DNA of 64,000 nucleotides from positions 159,402-223,401 of the forward strand of contig CACRSC010000051.1 in the NCBI GenBank assembly GCA_902651635.1. Direction: 5' to 3'. Each line of letters begins with the position of its first letter. Within the stretch, counting starts at the first letter, position 1. Shown in pieces: positions 1 through 10,300 of the stretch. Both the position numbers and the translations under genes were made by a program. The notes under the pieces were generated by a model, which was not told the DNA's origin, ran no database searches, and saw nothing but the letters and a program-made list of their open reading frames with translations. Source of the DNA: Mastigamoeba balamuthi. Taxonomy: Eukaryota > Evosea > Mastigamoebida > Mastigamoebidae.

Positions 1-32
1 TCCAATGACGGTCAATATTAGCACGGACTCAC

Positions 33-633
33 CGTTGCAGACCACAGCCCCGGTGCTCAGTGCGGTTGTCTCCACTGTTGGAGGCCCCGCGTCCGACCGA
101 GGCGTGGTCGCTGGTGTGCCAGAGCTCGGCTCCCTGATGCTGCGCCTGAGCCGGATGGTGAAGTGCTCCGTGCGAGCAGCCAGCCCAGGCCCCAGCAGCA
201 CCTCGAGCACGAGGGGGCCGCAGCCCATGTGCCGCCTGGGCGACGAGCAGCGGGGGACCACTGTCGCTGTGTACGACTCGAGGCCCTGCGGCAGCGCCTG
301 CAGCGGGGTCGCAGTCGCGATGCCGGGGAAGACATCGAGGGTGCGCCTGCAGCGCGGGCACGACCCGACGGGGAGCAGCGTCGACGCGTGGCAGAGCGAG
401 GGGCGCAGCAGAGCCGAGCGGACGGCAGCAGGCGAGAGCGAGCGCGACGACCGCCAGGACTCGGGCACCAGCAGCTCCAGGACGAAGCGGCCGCCACGGT
501 GGAGGACGCCGGTGCTGAGGCCAAGGATGGGGCCCTGCAGCGCAGCGAAAACCCGGTCAGAGCGCGTGCTGCGCGAGTTGCAGCCGACGGGAGCGGCAAA
601 GGGGCAGCTGTCCATCAAAGGGGCCGCCTCCAT
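33..633 (-). CDS. Unknown protein, first exon only (runs off the window)
   Basis: Reading the minus strand from the ATG at 633, the frame stays open for about 200 codons to a good donor, GTGAGT, at 32-27. The rest of the gene lies beyond the window edge. The product has several Cys and CxxC-like spots (SCPRCRR) and hydrophobic beta-like stretches such as GRFVLELLVPE and GPLVLEVLL. A Ser/Thr/Pro-rich tail precedes the splice site. I recognise no family. The plus-strand frame over the same bases is equally long but looks like a shadow: its composition is Arg/Ser-rich and it gives no recognisable fold. Strand choice rests on the donor site and the more protein-like composition. Confidence 0.5.
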
Positions 634-906
634 TTCTGATCAGTATCTTTCACATATCGCATGATTTGCACACAGCACAGCAATGTGTCCCTACCGAGGA
701 ATCAGATCAGCGGGCCATGAGAGCACAGATTGTCAGAGCATATCGCAAAGCATCATGGGGGGATTTTTCCACGTCTCTGTCGGGGCAGGGCGATTCGGCC
801 AGGAAAGCAGAAAAAGGCCACGTCACAAAGACATCGTTTTTCGACAAAACCCCGGAGCTTACAGCTGCCTCTGAACGCATTGCATAAGTTTCCTCGGGGC
901 CATCGA

Positions 907-1809
907 ATGCCGTCTACAGTGGAGGGGATCGAGTCCGCGGCAGGCAAGAGGGTGGTCGTGACGGGAGCCAACAGCGGCATCGGGTTCTGCGCTGCGTTGG
1001 AGCTGGCGAGGGCAGGGGCCACCGTCATCATGGCATGCCGAGACCCCGCCCGTGGGCAGGCCGCCCTGGATTCCGTCCGCAGCGAGATGGGGCCCGGGGC
1101 AGCTGACCGCGTCAGCCTCGAGCAGCTGGACCTGGCGAGCCTCGCCTCCGTCAGGGCCTTCGCGGGGAGAGTAGCCGCAGACAGCGCGCCCATCGACCTG
1201 CTGGTCAACAATGCTGGCGTAATGTTCATTCCCGACCGCAGGACCACCACCGACGGGTTCGAGATGCAGGTCGGCACGAACCACCTGGGGCACTTCGCCC
1301 TCACCCTGCTGCTCCTCCCCGCACTGCGTCGCAGCTCCACTCCCCGTGTCGTCGTCGTCTCTAGCGGCATGGCCGCGCGTGCCAGCCGTGACTTCCTCGG
1401 GGACCTCATGTCAGAGAGGTCCTATTCCCCGCAGGCCGCGTACTCGGTCAGCAAGCTCTCCAACCTGCTGTTCGCCGACGAGCTCCGCAGGCGTGCCCCC
1501 TGGCTCAGCGTCGCTGCCTGCCACCCTGGCGCCAGTGACACGAACCTCGCGCAGCACTCTCTCGTGATCAAGATCCTCACCAAGGTCATCGCCCAGTCGG
1601 CCCAGATGGGCGCACTGCCGACTCTGATGGCCAGTGTGGCAGAGCTGCCAGCTGACTCGCTCGCCTACTTCGGTCCGTCGCACTGCGGCCTCCGCGGATA
1701 CCCCCAGCCCGTCGCACTTCCGGATTCCTTTACAAACGTGAAGCCGGGGGTGCCGCAAGCTCTGTGGCAGAGGTCTGTGGAGCTCACAGGCGTTCATTTC
1801 GAGGCCTAA
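907..1809 (+). CDS. Short-chain dehydrogenase/reductase (retinol dehydrogenase / WWOX-like)
   Basis: Single-exon gene of about 300 residues. The Rossmann glycine motif TGANSGIG is near residue 20, followed by NNAG (about 100) and the catalytic YxxxK as YSVSK (about 180), with a VVVSSG strand carrying the Ser. This is the classical SDR arrangement of the retinol-dehydrogenase / protochlorophyllide-reductase-like group, which uses NADP(H) to reduce or oxidise a carbonyl or alcohol; the substrate cannot be told. The upstream frame is open back to 730, but the ATG at 907 puts the glycine motif at the usual distance from the N-terminus. No signal peptide or membrane anchor is evident. An AATAAA lies downstream near 2080. 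Confidence 0.93.
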   Translation: MPSTVEGIESAAGKRVVVTGANSGIGFCAALELARAGATVIMACRDPARGQAALDSVRSEMGPGAADRVSLEQLDLASLASVRAFAGRVAADSAPIDLLVNNAGVMFIPDRRTTTDGFEMQVGTNHLGHFALTLLLLPALRRSSTPRVVVVSSGMAARASRDFLGDLMSERSYSPQAAYSVSKLSNLLFADELRRRAPWLSVAACHPGASDTNLAQHSLVIKILTKVIAQSAQMGALPTLMASVAELPADSLAYFGPSHCGLRGYPQPVALPDSFTNVKPGVPQALWQRSVELTGVHFEA

Positions 1810-3324
1810 TCACAGGTTGTGAGCCCACATGTGGGTCTGCCATTCGGTCATGCATGCCTTTTCTCATTCATCAAAGGTTCCAGAGAGAAGAACACTGGCT
1901 GCTCTTTGTGCAATCTCTGTGATAGCATTTTCTTGGGACGCCTTGAGTGACCTCTTGGAAGCATGTCTCATTATTAAAATTCTTCAGCCCTAAGGGATTC
2001 AAGGACTGAATGACTCTTTGAGGCCCCCCTCCCGACACTAGCCCTCCAGGGCTTATCCCTCACTGGTAGTGGAAGGGGTAATAAATCTGTTTCTTCATAA
2101 TCCATTTTTATGAGCAGTGCACGCTGTTACCTTCCTGTTGCAAACCACTTAATTCAACCAGTCATGATATCATACCACAAAACCACTAAGTATATAACTT
2201 AGAAGAGCTTTCCTTGGATTATTTCTTATTTATTGCAGTACTCTTGCACTCACTAATACTAATATTATTCAGTCGCACCATACATATTTTGGGGGATTTA
2301 TTGCTCTTCGACCAGCAGCTCATCAGCCAACCCCGCAGCAAACGAGTTGCGGCCCCTTCCAGTCACCCAGGTTGATATGGATGGCGGTCATGGTTGTGGC
2401 CAATGTCCATGGGGTGGCTGGTTGTGTGGAGAACTGAAAGGTGGACCATGATGGTCCAGTGATTGGGACGGGTAGCAGTTCTGACCAACAGTGGCTGAAA
2501 CTGCCCTAGTGCCCATGGTGGCACGTCCTGCCAAAATAAAGCCCAAAGCGCTTCGTAGGGAACTGTGTAATGAGGAAAGGAAACAATGAACTGTTTTGTC
2601 TGACATGTGCATGTGAAGTGAATCAGCCTGCCAGTGAAATTGCAGTGTGGAAGTGGCATGGGCCACAGGTGAGGTGGCACGGGCCACGACAAATGAAGAA
2701 GATAAGATAAAAAACACCTTTATAAACACAAAAACGAGTAGAAAAAGGCAGGAAAAACTAATCTGAGTGCAGGTATTCTGTGGCCAGAAATCAAGCACAT
2801 AATGAAAGGACCGTAATGGCATCGGGTCCTAATGAGCACCTACTGCACACACCAAAACACCATTTTGATAATCATCAGATAACATGGACTGATGCAGCTG
2901 CCTACGCTGGATAGACCCCTGCTGCCTTTTGCAACAGAACAACAGCCTCTCTTGAGCATGTCTATGGCAATACCCCGCACAGACGGGAAAAGAACCGCCC
3001 TATGCAGCCTCATTGGAATCCTCCAAGACAAACTCAAAGCCTGGGAAGCTGCTAAAGACACATAATACTAGAACACCATTTCCATTCAATACACTGTTAC
3101 AGTGTAACCAACGGTGCCTGGGCAAAGGCATCAACTCATACCAGCAACAGATCGTCCAGAAAGCTTGGACTGCCTGCACGAGAAACTGGTTAGATGAATG
3201 AGACAAAACTGTATCATCATACTAAATCCGACCACGAATGGTGGTGAACCACACCATCTTTGTTATTCCTCCCCCCCTTTGTTTCTTGTCTCTGAGAGAC
3301 CTAATGACTTGTCGAGGGCAGTTC
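1810..3324. other. AT-richer intergenic stretch, no supported gene
   Basis: About 1.5 kb of clearly lower GC than the flanking genes. Poly(A)-like ATTAAA and AATAAA occur near 1973 and 2080, after the dehydrogenase. Short frames at 2360-2820 (minus) and 3013-3201 (plus) carry no recognisable domain. The plus frame ends in a Trp/Arg-rich tail that could be a worn transposase end, but I cannot support it. No tRNA or other RNA gene seen. Confidence 0.5.
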
Positions 3325-4272
3325 CTAGAGGGCAGGCTGAATGTAAAACTTCTCGTACGGGCCAATGTCAACCTCATACTGTAGGTTGACCTTGGTCATA
3401 TCGAGCCTCAGGAACACGTTTGCGAAGTAAACAGACTTGAAGGCAACTGCCCCGCCAGGCAGGCCCACAATGTTGAATCTCTCGTACGAGCCCGGTGTGC
3501 CATACTGAAGGTTCACGATGCCAAGCGTCCCAGTATGATCGAAAGCTGTCAGGGCCGATCCATCAGCACGCAGAAACACACTTGGGTGTGCAGCAGGCCT
3601 CACAGCATACACCCCAGCCCCAAGAGTCTCCACCACAACCCTCGTAGTAGTGTTGTCCACAACAGCAGCAGATTGAACAGCCCCCGTGCCTTCAGAGACA
3701 GCGTGATCCACACCGTCTCCGAGAAGGGCCACATAGCGACCCCACTGCGCCGATCTGATGTTGAAGGCCACAGGGTTTCTGAGGTGGAAACGCTCGTAGG
3801 GACCGCAGCCGAACTGGAGGTTGACCTTGGACTGGTCCAGCCTCAGGTACACGTTGGGCCACAGCACCGTCTCGAACCCCACCGTCCCGTCGCTCTGGGG
3901 CACCACGTGGAACAGCTCGTGTGTGCCCACGCCGAACTGCAGGTTCACGACGCCAGCGCCATCAGAGAGGCTAAGCGTGATGCCTGTGCCGTTGGCGCGC
4001 AGGTACACGTTGGGGGCCGACTCGTGGCGGATGGCGAACAGCCCCGCGCCAGCGTACTCGAGGACGAGGGGCGTGGGGTAGTCCGAGAGGGCCTTGGAGC
4101 AGGCAGAGCCAGAGCCAGCGGGGGCGTAGGCAGTGACGCTGTGCGCTCCGCACATGTCCACGTAGCGACCAAACTGTGCTGAGACGATCGAAACGGGAAA
4201 AGAGGACAGCACGTCGGAGGAGCCCCTCGACAGGCCACAGACAATGAGGATAACAAGGATGCTCTGGAGCAT
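3325..4272 (-). CDS. Secreted beta-trefoil / fascin-like repeat protein
   Basis: Intronless, 315 residues. It opens with a signal peptide (MLQSILVILIVCGLSRGSS). The rest is two halves of about 145 residues, each with recurring units of the type GRYV...VYLR...VNLQ(F/Y)G...(Y/H)E(R/L)F. Units ending ELF, ERF, ERF and EKF, with the VNLQ strand before them, recur several times. Repeated short beta units of this kind fit a beta-trefoil (fascin, hisactophilin, ricin-type lectin fold), with two trefoils in tandem. No lectin QxW signature is obvious, so sugar binding is only a guess. The product should be exported. It is divergent from RCE1, 423 bp away. Confidence 0.7.
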   Translation of the reverse strand: MLQSILVILIVCGLSRGSSDVLSSFPVSIVSAQFGRYVDMCGAHSVTAYAPAGSGSACSKALSDYPTPLVLEYAGAGLFAIRHESAPNVYLRANGTGITLSLSDGAGVVNLQFGVGTHELFHVVPQSDGTVGFETVLWPNVYLRLDQSKVNLQFGCGPYERFHLRNPVAFNIRSAQWGRYVALLGDGVDHAVSEGTGAVQSAAVVDNTTTRVVVETLGAGVYAVRPAAHPSVFLRADGSALTAFDHTGTLGIVNLQYGTPGSYERFNIVGLPGGAVAFKSVYFANVFLRLDMTKVNLQYEVDIGPYEKFYIQPAL

Positions 4273-4695
4273 TGTAGGGTATTGACGAGCAGGTGTTGTT
4301 TTACAAAATGGCTGCTGTTGTGCTTTTCCGAGTAGTGAGCGCAGCTCTTGGGGCGCGTCGGTGCGATTTGGTGCTGTGACCCGGAAATGTATTGCCTTTT
4401 CTCTTGCGTTACGTCAGCTCTCGTCCCGTCAGTATTCGGCGACCTGCGACAATGCAACTCAGGATGGAGAGCTGTTCAAGGGAGTCAGCCCGGTGATGTA
4501 CCGCATAACAGTCAGTGCAACAGGGTTTAGGCGAGGTCTTCTTTTCCGGCGGTATGGCAATGCTGAGCTGGCGGGGTTTGCGTTTGAGCAGTCGAGCTTT
4601 CACACGCACCTTTTCGTCGGTGATGTCATACTGAGATTCTTAGGGTACCCGGAGATTTATCAATCGCTGGGGGATATTGTCGATCGATCGATCGC
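4273..4695. other. Divergent intergenic region
   Basis: Spacer between the oppositely oriented beta-trefoil gene and RCE1. A plus-strand frame from 4361 runs into RCE1 but lacks any domain. GATCGATCGATCG at about 4681-4694 directly precedes the RCE1 start. No clear core promoter seen. Confidence 0.4.
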
Positions 4696-5862
4696 ATGGG
4701 TCTGGCGGTGGGCGGTGTCGTTCGGTGGCCGCTGTCGTGGTGCGCGGGCATCGCCGCGTTCTACGTCGGCAGCCTGTACGTCTGGCGTGGCTCCATCGAG
4801 CAGGGCCGCAACCACCCCGCGCAGATCGCCCGCCGCTTTGTCAGCGTGTCCGTTGTCTCCGCGGTCTCTCTGCTGCTCCTCCGCGTCCTCTTCCTCGTCC
4901 CCGACCCCGCTTCCCCCGTCCGTCCCCGCCCGCTGCCCGCACTCGTTGGCCGCCATGTCCGCCCGTTCTGACACCCTCGCAGTGGTCGTTCCTGCAGTGG
5001 ATCGGCGTTGAGGTCCGTTAGTTGCCGACCAGTTGCAGATCAGTTGATTTTGTTTCTCTGACGTCAGGCGAATCTTCCCAGATTCCCGGGTTCCCGCTGG
5101 CCTGCGTCGCTGGCCTCGCGCTCACCGCCACGCTGTTCCTGGGCCCGCTGGTGGCCGACTACGTGCTCCCGACGTACCCCGAGGAGAGCCTCGCGGCGAC
5201 CGTGCGTGCCATCGCCAGCGGCCGCATCGTCCTGTCGGCCGTGCTGCGGGACCTGCAGCTGTGGCGCTCGTTCGTCGTCGGCCCCCTCACCGAGGAGGTC
5301 GTCTTCAGGGCCTGCATGTGCCCCGTGCTCCTCGCCGCTGGCTACTCGCCCCTCTTCGTCTGCCTGTTCCCCCCGATCTGCTTCGGAGCCGGTCCGATGC
5401 GCGCTCTGCTTTTCTCCTGCGAGTCTGCCGCCGCGTCTCACGGGTTTGGGGGGCCTTTGCAGCGCACCTGCACCACGCCATACAGCTGAGGCTGAACGAG
5501 GGGTACACGCCGCCGATGGCAGCCGCGGCCACGCTTGTGCAGCTGTGCTACACGACGCTGTTCGGGTCGTACTGCTGCTTCCTGCTGGTGCGCACCGGCA
5601 GCCTGCCCCTCTGCGTGCTCGCGCACTCGTTCTGCAACATGATGGGCCTGCCCGACTTTGCCGGGGCCCTGAAGCACCGCCACAGAATCCGTACGTCTTT
5701 GCCGACTCTGGCCCACGCCTCAGCGCGTCTCACGACTTTGCGACAGTGGTGTGCACGTGCTACTGCCTTGGGCTGGTCCTGTTCTGTGCTCTGCTTGTCC
5801 CCCTCACCAGGCCCAGCCTCTATGGAGACACACCCTACAGTGGCTTTTTCAAGTCTGCTTGA
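4696..5862 (+). CDS. RCE1: CAAX prenyl protease 2 (RCE1-type)
   Basis: Intramembrane endopeptidase of the ER that removes the last three residues of prenylated CaaX proteins. Spliced model: 4696-4896, 4983-5012, 5082-5391, 5463-5690, 5747-5862; all phases close, giving 294 residues (human about 329). The family motifs appear only after splicing: LTEEVVFR (EExxxR), then FGAAHLHHA across the fourth junction (FxxxH), then AHSFCNMMGLPDF. An upstream LFLGPL segment also matches the family, and hydrophobic stretches run throughout. The donor at 5392 is GTCCGA, unusual but needed for the motif. The last part is repeated after the N at 6702, which I treat as an assembly overlap. A likely kind of substrate is the CAVM-ended protein at 62144-63704. 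Confidence 0.92.
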
Positions 5863-6020
5863 ACAACGCGAAGGTTCAGCGTCACGGGAGTGTGGCTGGC
5901 TTGCATTGTCCGGAAGATTCAATTGAAATATCGGGAGATCCCGGCCAAATTATCCAGCAGATTTCGCTGTCGTCACCAGCGCCCCTGGATTTTGCAAGCT
6001 TCATTTCTTTTGCCCCCCAA

Positions 6021-6701
6021 ATGGCCCATCAGTCGCAGCCCAAACGATTTGTCGACTACTTCGTCGTCGCAGGCGCGGGCGAGGCTCTCGAGCCGCTGGG
6101 CCCCTTCCCCCCTGCGTCCGAGCACGCGCGCCCGCACCTCGCCGTGGCCTACAAGCCGCGCATCGTCGCGCGCCACCCGACGTCGGACTTCAGCGACTCG
6201 GCGCTGCCCCAGCAGGTCTCCACGTTCTGCTTCCCGCGCGGCGTCGTGCTGCGCACCGAGCCCCGCAGGCCCAAGATATTCCGCTTCGTCCTGACCGAGA
6301 TCGACGGCGTCCGCATCTACGGCGCGGCCCTCACTGTGCGCCAAGCCCCCCCGCCTTCGCCTCGGAGCCTCCGCGCGGTTGTGTGATTGTCTTTCTGAGA
6401 TCCCCGCCCTCTCCCGTCCTGCCTGGGCGGTGGCACAGGTGTTCCAGCCGACGAATGTGGCGCCGCTGCTGCCAGAGGAGGCTGCCAGGAGCGTCGACCC
6501 GCACGAGACGGTGAGTGGGGGTTTTTTCTCTGCGTTTTTCTTTCGGCTGCTTTGTTGTTTGAGGAAAAGTGGACGAAATTTGCGCCCCTTACTGTTGCGG
6601 TGCACGGACATGCACTTTTCCTCATGCTGACCGGCCGGGCCTCCCAGGTCTTCTGCCCGATCACAATGTGCATATTGTCCCACTACGCATTCACCGGCCT
6701 C
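6021..6701 (+). pseudogene. Truncated duplicate of the DENN-WD40 gene 5' end (assembly copy)
   Basis: Identical in sequence to the first two exons and part of the third exon of the gene starting at 7365, then cut by the N at 6702. It should be merged with that gene, not counted as a locus. Confidence 0.85.
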
Positions 6702-6702
6702 N

Positions 6703-7206
6703 GTCTGCCTGTTCCCCCGATCTGCTTCGGAGCCGGTCCGATGCGCGCTCTGCTTTTCTCCTGCGAGTCTGCCGCCGCGTCTCACGGGTTTGGGGGGCCT
6801 TTGCAGCGCACCTGCACCACGCCATACAGCTGAGGCTGAACGAGGGGTACACGCCGCCGATGGCAGCCGCGGCCACGCTTGTGCAGCTGTGCTACACGAC
6901 GCTGTTCGGGTCGTACTGCTGCTTCCTGCTGGTGCGCACCGGCAGCCTGCCCCTCTGCGTGCTCGCGCACTCGTTCTGCAACATGATGGGCCTGCCCGAC
7001 TTTGCCGGGGCCCTGAAGCACCGCCACAGAATCCGTACGTCTTTGCCGACTCTGGCCCACGCCTCAGCGCGTCTCACGACTTTGCGACAGTGGTGTGCAC
7101 GTGCTACTGCCTTGGGCTGGTCCTGTTCTGTGCTCTGCTTGTCCCCCTCACCAGGCCCAGCCTCTATGGAGACACACCCTACAGTGGCTTTTTCAAGTCT
7201 GCTTGA
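6703..7206 (+). pseudogene. Truncated duplicate of RCE1 3' end (assembly copy)
   Basis: Repeats RCE1 from within exon 3 to its stop codon. It begins right after the N and has no start codon or N-terminal half. Best read as the overlapping end of the next contig. Confidence 0.85.
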
Positions 7207-7364
7207 ACAACGCGAAGGTTCAGCGTCACGGGAGTGTGGCTGGCTTGCATTGTCCGGAAGATTCAATTGAAATATCGGGAGATCCCGGCCAAATTATCCA
7301 GCAGATTTCGCTGTCGTCACCAGCGCCCCTGGATTTTGCAAGCTTCATTTCTTTTGCCCCCCAA

Positions 7365-10300
7365 ATGGCCCATCAGTCGCAGCCCAAACGATTTGTCGAC
7401 TACTTCGTCGTCGCAGGCGCGGGCGAGGCTCTCGAGCCGCTGGGCCCCTTCCCCCCTGCGTCCGAGCACGCGCGCCCGCACCTCGCCGTGGCCTACAAGC
7501 CGCGCATCGTCGCGCGCCACCCGACGTCGGACTTCAGCGACTCGGCGCTGCCCCAGCAGGTCTCCACGTTCTGCTTCCCGCGCGGCGTCGTGCTGCGCAC
7601 CGAGCCCCGCAGGCCCAAGATATTCCGCTTCGTCCTGACCGAGATCGACGGCGTCCGCATCTACGGCGCGGCCCTCACTGTGCGCCAAGCCCCCCCGCCT
7701 TCGCCTCGGAGCCTCCGCGCGGTTGTGTGATTGTCTTTCTGAGATCCCCGCCCTCTCCCGTCCTGCCTGGGCGGTGGCACAGGTGTTCCAGCCGACGAAT
7801 GTGGCGCCGCTGCTGCCAGAGGAGGCTGCCAGGAGCGTCGACCCGCACGAGACGGTGAGTGGGGGTTTTTTCTCTGCGTTTTTCTTTCGGCTGCTTTGTT
7901 GTTTGAGGAAAAGTGGACGAAATTTGCGCCCCTTACTGTTGCGGTGCACGGACATGCACTTTTCCTCATGCTGACCGGCCGGGCCTCCCAGGTCTTCTGC
8001 CCGATCACAATGTGCATATTGTCCCACTACGCATTCACCGGCCTCTTCAAGGAGTATCTCTGCGAGCTGTACCGAGTGCGCAGCCAGGAACCCGATTTGC
8101 TCCCCCGCTCTGATTCCCAGATCTCGAACATATCAGTATCTCTGACGTGTCCCCAATCAGATGACCAAAACGGCCTCGCCGTACCCTGTGGAGAGGTTCA
8201 TCTCCAACTTCATCTACGAGGTGCCGCTGCCCCCGCCGGGCCGCGTGCGCGTGCTGTGCCCCATCGGCGGCCGCCTGCACACGCTGACGCGCCCGCACCC
8301 CACGGACTTCCCGCTGGCCGACGTCTGCTTCAAGAGCGTCTTCGACTCTGTGGGCGTCGACGGCGTCCTGCGCCTCTACGACGCGGTCCTGCACGAGCAC
8401 AAGGTGCTCTTCGTGTCGCGCCACTGCACGATGCTGACGGTGGCCGCCGAGTCGCTGACGGCGCTGCTGTACCCGTTCGCGTGGAACCACGTCTACGTGC
8501 CCATACTCGCCAGCCCCCTGCTCGACTTCCTGCAGGCGCCCACGCCCTTCATCATGGGCATCCTGCGCGACGACGTCGACAGCAGCGAGGGGCTCGAGTG
8601 CCTCGGTGGCCTGATGCTGCCGGCGGGCGTGCGCGTGCCGGAGGACGTCGTCGTCGCGGACCTCGACACGGGGCGCCTGCACCACCTGCCCGAGCCCACG
8701 CTGCCTGAGCCCGAGCGGTACCACCTCGCGCAGCGCCTCTACCAGTGTCTCCTCCCAGAGGCTGCCGAGGTGGACTCCGCATACCCTCCGCAGGTACTTC
8801 ACAACACCTCTCGTGGCCTCCTCTCGCCTCTTTCTCTTCTTTCCTCTCTCTCTCTCTGTCCTCATCCAGTCCTCTCTCCCTTGGTTTCTTCTTGCCATCC
8901 AGTCTCGGTCGTCTGCTCTGATTTCCCAGATGGTCTGCAGTGCTCTTTGTTCTCCCGTCTGCTCTCTGCTCTCTGCTATCTCACTCACCGCCTTTGGCTG
9001 CAGGACCCGCTGAACTGGGCCGAGGGGAAGCACATGCCCACTGAGATGCCCGAGGCAGAGGAGGAGAGCAGCGTGCTGTCGCTGGACGACCGGGTGCGGA
9101 CGGCATTCCTCGAGTTCCTGGTGCCGATGTTCGCGCACTACAGGGAGTGCGTGCGCTTCATGCGCAAGTTCCCCAAGCCCGTAGTCTTCTTCGACAAGCC
9201 AAAGTTCCTCAGCTTCCAGAAGCAGAACGCCAAGGCAAGCAGCGCTGCCTTCCCTACATTGCAGTTGTAGCGGCGCTAATGCATGCGAGTGTGCGCGCAG
9301 GCGTTTATCGAGGGGGTCATGGACACGCAGGGGTTCGCTGTGTTCATCGACCACTGCGCGCTGCAGAGCCCCAACATCTTCGACCTTGCGACGCACTTCT
9401 TCCTGAGACGCGACGGTAGGACTTTGGTGGTCCGCGGCGCGCGCTGACAGTCGAGTGGCTCTTGCAGACCACAACTTGGAGGTGATATACACGGGAAAGA
9501 ACAAGTCCGAGGTCACCAAGGTGTACAAGGTCCCCGCGCCAGACTCTGACTCTGTTCCAAGGTCCCCAAGTGCGCCGTTGCCCGGGGCTTTATGTACTCA
9601 CCGCACCGCAAAAGGGACTTTCACCTACAGCTCTTTCCCTGCGCTCTCCCTCGATCGCTTCCCGCGCACTCGCTCGATCAAGGTCTTCACTGTCGACCCC
9701 GCCAAGCCCCCTGTTGACTGCTACGACGAGGTGCCGCGCAGTTGTGCCGCCCCTTTCCCGATGCCACCCTCCGACGTCTGACGGGAACCGGCAGCGCGAA
9801 GAGCTGTGCGAGCAGATCAGGAGGTCCGAGACGATCACCGACGAGGAGCGGGCGGCGGTCAATGTGCCCGTGGACCCGTCCACGGAGTCATCGTTCATCG
9901 ACGGCTGCATCCTCGCGTTGTACGAGGGTCCAGAGCACCAGCTGTCCGAGTCGCAGACATCGCTGCTGCGCGAGCTCCTCGAGCTCCCGCATGGCGGCGT
10001 CGCCTTTGCCAACAGACTCGTCTCGTTTGCTGTGAAAAACGTGCGCAAGAGTGTTGGCGCTAGCAGGCTGCTCACACAGTGCCGGCAGAGCGACGTGTGC
10101 CTTGCGGACGTCGCGTTCGAGACGCTTTGCAATATCGTCGAGAAGATACTCTCCGACTCTACTGCGCGCTCGGATTTCAGGTAGCGATTGTCTTCTGTCA
10201 TGCCACGTTTTCCCGGTTCTGATGCACTGCACCTGGGGACAACAGGGCTCCTGCGCAGCTCCTCAAAGTGATCATCGTTTTCTACCACAAAGTCGGAGGA

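Larger units (their letters stand above)
5358..8045. repeat. 1.34-kb direct duplication around a single N (probable assembly overlap)
   Basis: Bases 5358-6701 are repeated at 6703-8045 with, as far as I can see, only one homopolymer difference (six versus five C near 5370/6715). The two copies are joined by a single N at 6702. The repeat begins inside RCE1 exon 3 and ends inside exon 3 of the next gene, so neither edge respects gene structure. Contig-end overlap that failed to merge explains this best. A true recent tandem duplication is possible but would leave a truncated copy of each gene. Confidence 0.9.

Noticed and set aside
4361-5011. Plus-strand frame overlapping RCE1 exon 1
   Set aside because: The RCE1 motifs lie in another frame with phase-perfect introns, and this frame has no recognisable domain.
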